Source: Geothrix fermentans DSM 14018
GTDB taxonomy: Bacteria > Acidobacteriota > Holophagae > Holophagales > Holophagaceae
Reading direction: 5' to 3'
Assembly (NCBI RefSeq): GCF_000428885.1
Contig: NZ_KE386810.1
Coordinates: forward strand, 1 to 64,000
Length of the DNA stretch: 64,000 bases
How positions within the stretch are numbered: position 1 is the first letter of the stretch; every line of letters starts with the position of its first letter. The notes under the pieces were generated by a model, which saw only the letters and a program-made list of their open reading frames with translations, had not been told where the DNA came from and did not search any database. Position numbers and translations under genes: made by a program. Below, piece by piece: positions 58,426-64,000 of the stretch.

Positions 58426-59182
58426 GCCCGGGGGCGGGCCCAGAGATGGGCCGGGGCAGGGAGGGCCATGGCCGGCCCAGGATGTAGCCCTGGCCCCAGG
58501 GCACGTCGGCATCCAGGACCGCCTCGAGCTCTTCCAGGGTCTCGATGCCCTCGGCGATGAAGCCGATGCACATGTGCCGCGCGAAGTGGGAGAGGGCGTT
58601 CAGCAGAGCCGCCTGGTAGGGCCGGCGGTGGACCTGCTCCACGAGGGTCCGGTCCGCCTTGATGAAGTCCGGCGCGAGCCGCGCCATCTGCGTGAGGCTG
58701 GCCACGCCGGCGCCCAGGTCGTCCACGGCGATGCGCAGGCCGGCATCGCGCAAGCGCTTGGCGTAGGTCTGGAGCGCCTCGAGGTCGTGCATGCCCTGGG
58801 ACTCGGTGAACTCCATCACCACGAACTCCGCCGGAAAGGGCAGGGCCTCCAGCCAGCGTGGGAGGCAGTTCCAGAAGCCCGGGGATTCCAGGCTCACCGG
58901 CTCGAGGTTCACGAAGTGCAGGTGGTCCCCGTTCCCACGCCGGGCGAGGGCCTCGAAGGTGGCTTCGAGGAAGCGCAGGTCCAGCGCCAGGCGGTCCTGC
59001 AGGGCCAGCGCCGGGTCCTGCAGGAGGGGCCCCACAGGATGGGTGTTGCCGGCCGCGTCGAGATGCCGCGCCAGGTATTCCCGGGCCATCATCCGGTTGT
59101 CCTCCAGCCGGTAGATGGGCTGTACATGCGGGACGATGGCGCCGTCGCCGTTCAGAAGGTTCTCCAGGATGCCCTTGGGCAT
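58403..59182 (-). CDS. Stand-alone EAL-domain c-di-GMP phosphodiesterase
   Basis: 259 residues from the ATG at 59182, where GGAG lies five bases upstream; an ATG at 59197 has no such site. The EAL motif is EYL (Glu35). The other metal and base residues are present: Asn92, Glu124 (EFTES), Asp154-Asp155 (DDLGAG), Lys175, Glu211 (EGIET) and Gln231 (QGYILGRPW). All catalytic residues are therefore kept, and the enzyme should cleave c-di-GMP. There is no sensor domain. It is inserted backwards between mraY and murD, overlapping mraY by 23 bases. Confidence 0.85.
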   Translation of the reverse strand: MPKGILENLLNGDGAIVPHVQPIYRLEDNRMMAREYLARHLDAAGNTHPVGPLLQDPALALQDRLALDLRFLEATFEALARRGNGDHLHFVNLEPVSLESPGFWNCLPRWLEALPFPAEFVVMEFTESQGMHDLEALQTYAKRLRDAGLRIAVDDLGAGVASLTQMARLAPDFIKADRTLVEQVHRRPYQAALLNALSHFARHMCIGFIAEGIETLEELEAVLDADVPWGQGYILGRPWPSLPRPISGPAPGPTAASGS

Positions 59183-59238
59183 GGCCACTCCGCACACATC
59201 AAGGGTTCCAGCGCCAGTGTAGCGCGCCAGAGGCCGCC

Positions 59239-60609
59239 ATGCAGGAAGCCCCGGGCCGGGTTACGCTGGACGTGGGGGGCGACATGCGCACCGTGGTGAT
59301 GGGGGCGGGACGATCGGGCCTGGCGGCGGCCCGTTTCCTGGTGTCGCAGAAGCGGCCGGTGGTGCTCACGGACAGCCGTCCCGGCCCGGATCCCGACCTT
59401 GAGATCGAGCTGGCGAAGGCGGGCATTCCCGGCGTGTGGGGCGGCCATCCTGCATCGCTCCTGGATCATTGCGGCGAACTGATCGTCAGCCCGGGCATTC
59501 CTCCCAGCGCGCCCTTTGTGGCTGAAGCTGTTTCACGCGGCATTCCCGTGATCGGCGAGGTGGAGCTGGCCCACCGCGCCCTCCGGGCCCGGAAGGACGG
59601 CAGCCGCGTGCTGGGCGTGACCGGCACCAACGGCAAGAGCACCACGACGGACCTGGCGGCCCATCTCCTGCGGGCCTCGGGCCTGCCCGCCGTGGCCTGC
59701 GGCAACCTGGGCATGCCGGTCATCGAGGCGGTCGTCGCCGGCGCCCCGGGCGCCATCTACGTGGCGGAGCTGAGCAGCTACCAACTGGAGACCGTGACGG
59801 CCTTCCATGCGGAGGCGGCGGCCTTCCTGAACCTCACGCCGGACCACCTGGCCCGCCACGGGACCCTGGAGGCCTACCGCCGGACCAAGCTGCGGATCTT
59901 CGAGCGCCAGGGACCGGACGACCTCCGCGTGGTGCCCGCCGCCCACCCCGAGTGGTGGGAGGACGCGCCGGGAGCGGCGCGGACCGCGCGCTTCGGCTGG
60001 ATCCCGTGCGAAGCCTGGTGCGACGGCCAGGGCCTCCTGCACCTGCACGGCGAGGCGCTCCTCCACCGGGACGAATTGCGCATCCCCGGCGACCACAATG
60101 TGGAGAACGCCCTGGCGGCGGCCCTCCTGGCACGGCACGGCGGCGCCACCCTCGAGGCGGTCCGCGCGGGGCTGCGCACCTATCCAGGCCTGGCCCACCG
60201 CATCGCCTTCTGCGGCGAGAAGGGCGGGGTGAGGGCCTACAACGACTCCAAGGGCACCAATGTGGATGCCACGGTCACGGCCATCAAGGCCCTGCCGGGG
60301 CCACTCGTGCTCCTGCTGGGGGGCACGGACAAGGGCGCCAGCTACGATCCCCTGCGCCAGGCCCTGGACGGCAAGCTGCGCCGCCTGGTGTTCCTGGGCG
60401 ACGCGGTTCCGCAGCTCACCCGCGACCTCGGCGACCTGCCCCACGACGTGGTGCCGGCCTTCGACGACGCCGTGCGCGGGGCGCTCGCCCTCGCGCGCCC
60501 CGGCGACCAGGTACTCCTCAGCCCCGCCTGCGCCAGCTTCGACCAGTTCGACAACTTCGAGCAGCGCGGCGAGCGGTTCGAGGCCCTCGTGAAGGCCTGG
60601 CTCCAGTAG
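59239..60609 (+). CDS. murD: UDP-MurNAc-alanine:D-glutamate ligase MurD
   Basis: 456 residues from ATG 59239 (AGAGG five bases upstream); ATG 59284 is also possible and is closer to the usual N-terminus. VVMGAGRSGLAAARFL forms the nucleotide-binding start. GVTGTNGKSTTT is the ATP loop, ELSSYQLETV and LTPDHLARHG are the substrate regions, and NDSKGTNVDATVTAI with LLLGGTDKG is in the C-terminal domain. It adds D-Glu to UDP-MurNAc-L-Ala. Gene order after mraY is normal, apart from the reversed EAL gene between them. Confidence 0.95.
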   Translation: MQEAPGRVTLDVGGDMRTVVMGAGRSGLAAARFLVSQKRPVVLTDSRPGPDPDLEIELAKAGIPGVWGGHPASLLDHCGELIVSPGIPPSAPFVAEAVSRGIPVIGEVELAHRALRARKDGSRVLGVTGTNGKSTTTDLAAHLLRASGLPAVACGNLGMPVIEAVVAGAPGAIYVAELSSYQLETVTAFHAEAAAFLNLTPDHLARHGTLEAYRRTKLRIFERQGPDDLRVVPAAHPEWWEDAPGAARTARFGWIPCEAWCDGQGLLHLHGEALLHRDELRIPGDHNVENALAAALLARHGGATLEAVRAGLRTYPGLAHRIAFCGEKGGVRAYNDSKGTNVDATVTAIKALPGPLVLLLGGTDKGASYDPLRQALDGKLRRLVFLGDAVPQLTRDLGDLPHDVVPAFDDAVRGALALARPGDQVLLSPACASFDQFDNFEQRGERFEALVKAWLQ

Positions 60610-60617
60610 AATCGGGC

Positions 60618-62042
60618 ATGCACGATGCTGTCCGAGCCGCTGCCGACCTCCGCGCCTTATTGGGCGCCGATGCCGTCCTGACGGAACCGGAGGACCTCTC
60701 CAAGTACGAATCCGGCTGGCGCTATGGGAAGGGCAAGGCCCTGCTCGCGGTGCGCCCCGGTACCACCGCCGAAGTGTCGAAGGTGATGGCCTACTGCCAC
60801 GGGCGGGGCATCCGGGTGATGCCCCAGGGCGCCAACACCGGGCTGGTGGGCGCCTCCAATCCGGATGCCAGCGGGGAGATGCTCGTCCTCAGCCTGGAGC
60901 GGCTGAACAAGCGGCTGGAGATCGATCCCATCAACCGCACGGCCGTGGTGGACGGCGGCGTACTGCTCAGCGAGCTGAATGCGGCGCTGACGGAGCACGG
61001 GCTCATGTTCCCCATCGACCTGGGTGCGGATCCCACCATCGGCGGCATGATCGCCACCAACACGGGCGGCACGCGCCTGTTGAAGTACGGCGACGTGCGC
61101 CACAACCTGCAGGGCGCCGAGGCCGTGCTGGCGGACGGTACGGTGGTGGACGTGATGAACCACCTGCGGAAGAACAACACCGGCCTCGACTTCAAGCAGG
61201 TGCTCGTGGGCACCAGCGGCATCTACGGAGTGGTCACCGGCGCGGTGCTCCAGGTGGTGCCCGTGCCCCGCCAGCACGCCACGGCCCTGGTGGGCTGTGC
61301 CTCCGGGGATGCGGTGCTGGCGCTGCTGAAGGCCCTGGAACGGGAGCTGGCGGATGTGTTCACGGCCTACGAGGCCATCAGCGCCAATGCCCTGAATGCG
61401 GTGTTCAAGCACCACGACACGATCCGGAATCCCTACGCCGCCCAGCCGCCGGCCTACACGGCCCTGGTGGAGCTCTCCTCCACCCTTCCGGGGACGGCCC
61501 TGAACCTGCCCGAGGTCCTGGAGGAGCGCCTGGGCGCCTTCCTCGAGACAGACGAAGGCGAGGGCATCACGGATGTCTTCATGGGCAAGCCCGAGGACTT
61601 CTGGGCCATCCGCCACCACATCAGCGAGAGCCTGCGAAACGAGGGGAAGGTGCTGGCCTTCGACATCAGCGTGCCGCGGAGCCGCATGGCCGCCTTCACC
61701 GACGCCGCCGTGGCCCTGCTGGCCCAGGACTATCCCTTCGTCCGCTGCTGCGACTTCGGCCACTGGGGCGACGGGGGGACTCACCTCAACCTGGTGTGGA
61801 ACGAGGCGGAGTCGCCGCGGCCGACGCCGGTGATCGTCGAGGAGCTGCAGTCGCGGATCTACGAGCTGGCGGTCCGCGGCTTCGACGGATCGTACAGCGC
61901 CGAGCACGGCGTCGGACCCCACAACCAGCGGTTCTACGACGCCTATACCCCAGAACCCGTGAAGGCCGTGAACCGGGCGCTCAAGGATCAGCTGGACCCT
62001 AAGGGCCTGCTGGGCACCACCCGGCTCGGCCCCCTGGCGTGA
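60618..62042 (+). CDS. FAD-linked GlcD-type 2-hydroxyacid dehydrogenase
   Basis: 474 residues. The VAO-type FAD-binding domain runs from VRPGTTAEVSKVMAYCHGRGIRVMPQGANTGLVGAS to GADPTIGGMIATNTGGTRLLKYGDVRHNLQGAEAVL. The C-terminal cap has the GHWGDGGTHLNLVW metal/substrate motif and GSYSAEHGVGPHN. Relatives oxidise D-lactate, glycolate or D-2-hydroxyglutarate. It starts 8 bases after murD but is probably an unrelated function. The electron acceptor is unknown. Confidence 0.88.
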   Translation: MHDAVRAAADLRALLGADAVLTEPEDLSKYESGWRYGKGKALLAVRPGTTAEVSKVMAYCHGRGIRVMPQGANTGLVGASNPDASGEMLVLSLERLNKRLEIDPINRTAVVDGGVLLSELNAALTEHGLMFPIDLGADPTIGGMIATNTGGTRLLKYGDVRHNLQGAEAVLADGTVVDVMNHLRKNNTGLDFKQVLVGTSGIYGVVTGAVLQVVPVPRQHATALVGCASGDAVLALLKALERELADVFTAYEAISANALNAVFKHHDTIRNPYAAQPPAYTALVELSSTLPGTALNLPEVLEERLGAFLETDEGEGITDVFMGKPEDFWAIRHHISESLRNEGKVLAFDISVPRSRMAAFTDAAVALLAQDYPFVRCCDFGHWGDGGTHLNLVWNEAESPRPTPVIVEELQSRIYELAVRGFDGSYSAEHGVGPHNQRFYDAYTPEPVKAVNRALKDQLDPKGLLGTTRLGPLA

Positions 62043-62092
62043 TCGCCACCGGGGACGTTCGGGGTTAGATTCGAGGTTTCCAGGGAGCTCCC

Positions 62093-62599
62093 ATGCGTCC
62101 GTCCGCCCTCCTCCTCCTGCTCTGCCCACCTCTCTTGGCGCAGACCCCCGCGCCCAAGGCGGACCCCCTGGAGGCCGTGCGGTTCCTCGCCGGGGACTGG
62201 GTGGGGGAAGGGGATGGGAAGCCCGGCTCGTCCAGCGGCGCCGCCTCCTTCCGCTTCGAGCTGGAGGGGAAGGCCCTGGTGCGGCGCAGCCATGCCGACT
62301 ACCCCGCCGCCAACGGCCGGCCCGCCTCCCACCACGAGGACCTGATGACGGTCTTCGCCGAGGCCGGCCAGCTCAAGGCCTTCTACGCCGACAACGAGGG
62401 CCACGTCATCCGCTACCAGGCGTCCGCCGTACCCCAGGGTGTGGCCTTTACGAGCGAGCCCGCGCCCGGCCCACGCTTCCGCCTGACCTACCTCCGCGGA
62501 GCCGCCGAGACCGTCACCGTCCGCTTCGAGATCGCCCCGCCCAGTACGCCTGAAGCCTTCAAGACCTACCTGGAAGGAGTGACGCGTCGAGTGAAGTGA
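62093..62599 (+). CDS. Exported protein of unknown function, lipocalin-like
   Basis: 168 residues with a signal peptide (1-16). The rest looks like a small beta-barrel: VRFLAGDWVGEGDG at the start, FELEGKALVRRSH in the middle and a VTVRFEIAPP strand near the end. This resembles the DUF1579/THAP4-like nitrobindin class, but the haem His is not obvious. It is a lone gene followed by a strong terminator. Confidence 0.6.
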   Translation: MRPSALLLLLCPPLLAQTPAPKADPLEAVRFLAGDWVGEGDGKPGSSSGAASFRFELEGKALVRRSHADYPAANGRPASHHEDLMTVFAEAGQLKAFYADNEGHVIRYQASAVPQGVAFTSEPAPGPRFRLTYLRGAAETVTVRFEIAPPSTPEAFKTYLEGVTRRVK

Positions 62600-62612
62600 C
62601 GCTTTTCCATGC

Positions 62613-62651
62613 CTGCAAAACGGCCCCCGGAAACCGGGGGCCGTTTTGCAG
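62613..62651. terminator. Strong bidirectional terminator
   Basis: A perfect 18-bp stem (62613-62630 with 62634-62651) and an AAA loop. The arms start CTGCAAAACGG. It lies between the convergent hypothetical and ccsA-type genes and has A/T tracts at the stem base in both directions. Confidence 0.85.
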
Positions 62652-62664
62652 GTAGCAAAAGACT

Positions 62665-64000
62665 TCACGCTCTAGTGTGGGGCTTCTGTTCCCAGAAGCG
62701 GGCGGGCGCGTAGCAGATGGCCATGAAGACCAGCTGGCTGAGGCAGAAGCCCGTGAGGGCCCAGAAGGCCTGGTCCATGAAGCCGTAGGAGTGCAGGCCC
62801 ACGCCCAGCATGTTCACGCCGAACCAGGAGAGGGCGGTGATGATGTTGCCGAAGATGGCCATCACCATAGTGCCGCGCTCGCGCACGTAGCCGGCCCAGC
62901 GCGCGTGGAGGATGATGGCGTTCCACAGCACGATCATCAGGGCGCCGTTCTCCTTGGGATCCCAGCCCCAGAAGCGGCCCCAGGACTGGTCGGCCCAGAT
63001 GCCGCCCAGCACGGTGCCCACGAAGCTGAAGAAGAGGGCGAAGCAGATGATGCCGTAGGCCATGTCCACCAGGGCCTTGTCCGTTTCCACGTCCACCTTG
63101 GTGGCGATGTGCTTCCGGATGGCGTAGCCGATGGCGATGGCCCCGGCGAGGAAGGTGCCCGAGTAGCCGATGGTGATGGTCACCACGTGCGTGGCCAGCC
63201 AGAAGTTGGAGTCCAGCACGGCCCGCATCATCTCCATGGTGTCGCCCTCGGTGCCCAGGTTCTGGGCCACGATGAGCGAGGCGAAGCCCGCGGCGGCGGC
63301 CACGGCGGTGCCGAAGCCCTTGCGGTACATCCGCTCCACGATGAGGCCCAGGATCACCGCGCCCCAGCCCACGAAGACGGCGGAGGAGTAGAGGTTCGTC
63401 ACTGGCGGGCGGCCCTGGAGGATGATGCGCGCGGCCAGGCCCAGGGTGTGCACGATGGCCCCGGCGAACAGCAGGGAGTAGGCCGTGGGCTGGAGGAGCT
63501 CGGGCTTGTAGATCCAGGACACGCACAGCACGAGGAAGGCCACGAAGTAGATGGACAGGCCCACGAAGAAGGGCTGGGCCCGGTTGAAGATCACCTCGTT
63601 GGTCGCATGGCTGAGGGCGCCGGGCTTGAGGGTGGAGACCACCCCGTTCATGTCGGCCAGGGCCTGGTTGAAGCCCGCGGCGTCATTGGCCACATAGGCC
63701 GCGTTGAGCCGGGCGAGGGGCACCAGGGCCGGATGGGTGCCCTGGCCTGCGGCCATGGCCTGGAGGCCTTCCCCGATGCTCTTCCAGGCGTCGGGGTTGG
63801 CGCCGGGGAGGGGAGGCAGGATGCGGAAGTGGGCCAGCTGCGTCAGGTCCTGGTGGCGGGCCGAGGCCTCGGCGTCGCCGATGGACTGGAGCTCCCAGCC
63901 CAGGCCCGGCGAGCCGGCCAGCTGGAGGGTGTTCCGCAGCTTGTAGTAGAGGAAGGCGCGGTCGAACAGGTTCACGATGGCGCTCTGGAAGCGGGTCCGC
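62665..64000 (-). CDS. Cytochrome c assembly protein CcsA-type (partial at right edge)
   Basis: At least 445 residues; the open frame continues off the window, so the start is unknown. A GTG at 63975 is the first plausible in-window start. Eight or so spans and the haem-handling WWD motif WGRFWGWDPKENGAL mark the CcsA (ResC) family. The His residues on each side (HTLGLAARI, HVVTITIGY, HSYGFMDQ) fit the haem ligands. With CcsB it attaches haem to cytochrome c, as the P460 gene here would need. The long soluble N-terminal part is typical of the large CcsA forms of this clade. Confidence 0.85.
   Translation of the reverse strand, partial: RTRFQSAIVNLFDRAFLYYKLRNTLQLAGSPGLGWELQSIGDAEASARHQDLTQLAHFRILPPLPGANPDAWKSIGEGLQAMAAGQGTHPALVPLARLNAAYVANDAAGFNQALADMNGVVSTLKPGALSHATNEVIFNRAQPFFVGLSIYFVAFLVLCVSWIYKPELLQPTAYSLLFAGAIVHTLGLAARIILQGRPPVTNLYSSAVFVGWGAVILGLIVERMYRKGFGTAVAAAAGFASLIVAQNLGTEGDTMEMMRAVLDSNFWLATHVVTITIGYSGTFLAGAIAIGYAIRKHIATKVDVETDKALVDMAYGIICFALFFSFVGTVLGGIWADQSWGRFWGWDPKENGALMIVLWNAIILHARWAGYVRERGTMVMAIFGNIITALSWFGVNMLGVGLHSYGFMDQAFWALTGFCLSQLVFMAICYAPARFWEQKPHTRA

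Noticed and set aside
1-64000. CRISPR arrays, rRNA or tRNA genes
   Set aside because: No regularly spaced 25-40 bp repeats, no rRNA signatures and no cloverleaf with a standard T-loop were found on either strand by eye.

Overview
The window is GC-rich (roughly two thirds G+C) bacterial chromosome, densely coded, with many ATGA or GTGA gene junctions. A MurE with a DNPR motif (meso-diaminopimelate type), an outer-membrane-type transporter, lipoprotein and periplasmic proteins, and an mraZ-led division cluster point to a Gram-negative. The mix of two-haem cytochrome P460, arsenosugar genes, a sensor Ser/Thr kinase and an MNIO peptide system fits Acidobacteriota (Holophaga/Geothrix type) best. 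This placement is inference; Myxococcota is the main alternative.

Layout. 1-0.6 kb: the first codons of an IS110 transposase, then a gene-free stretch with nested inverted repeats. 0.6-9 kb: housekeeping genes (methyltransferase, esterase, radA, a B12-binding mutase subunit, trmL, HIT protein, NorB-like efflux pump, exported peroxiredoxin). 9.3-13.1 kb: a peptide-modification operon with a secreted Cys/Lys-rich precursor carrying two CGAGSC cores, a radical SAM/SPASM enzyme, an MNIO (DUF692) enzyme and a DUF2063 partner, followed by a YceI protein. 13.1-26.1 kb: small regulator-plus-target modules (TetR/DsrE, AraC/AhpD-like, LysR/SRPBCC, MarR with a four-gene redox operon, TetR with AhpD-like and cupredoxin-like genes), several with visible palindromic operators. 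26.1-31.5 kb: tandem-domain cytochrome P460 with an FNR-type box upstream, a HAMP-linked Ser/Thr kinase, a haloacid dehalogenase, and an ECF sigma/anti-sigma pair.

31.5-34.6 kb: a LysR/redoxin cassette of about 3 kb bracketed by near-identical 68-bp direct repeats. 34.5-42.3 kb: a nearly complete arsenosugar cluster (two glycosyltransferases, ArsM, ArsS, PiT-type permease, TVP38 protein, FAD disulfide oxidoreductase, methylthioadenosine phosphorylase-like enzyme). 42.3-45.1 kb: NrtS-like protein, sterol-desaturase-type hydroxylase, DUF3179 protein and a fourth AhpD-like protein. 45.1-49.3 kb: heavy-metal handling with two MerR regulators, a CopZ-type Fe-S chaperone, a MerT protein fused to a Cys-x2-Cys domain, an outer-membrane protein, a MerC/MerT-like protein and an exported HMA protein.

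49.4-60.6 kb: the dcw cluster (mraZ-rsmH-ftsL-ftsI-murE-[tsaC]-murF-mraY-[EAL gene, reversed]-murD) headed by five GTGG repeats at exact 10-bp spacing, the expected MraZ operator. It is interrupted by a tRNA-modification gene and a c-di-GMP phosphodiesterase gene, and it lacks ftsW, murG and murC here. 60.6-64 kb: a GlcD-type oxidase, a secreted hypothetical protein, a strong bidirectional terminator and a CcsA-type cytochrome c assembly protein running off the right edge. No rRNA, tRNA or CRISPR was seen.
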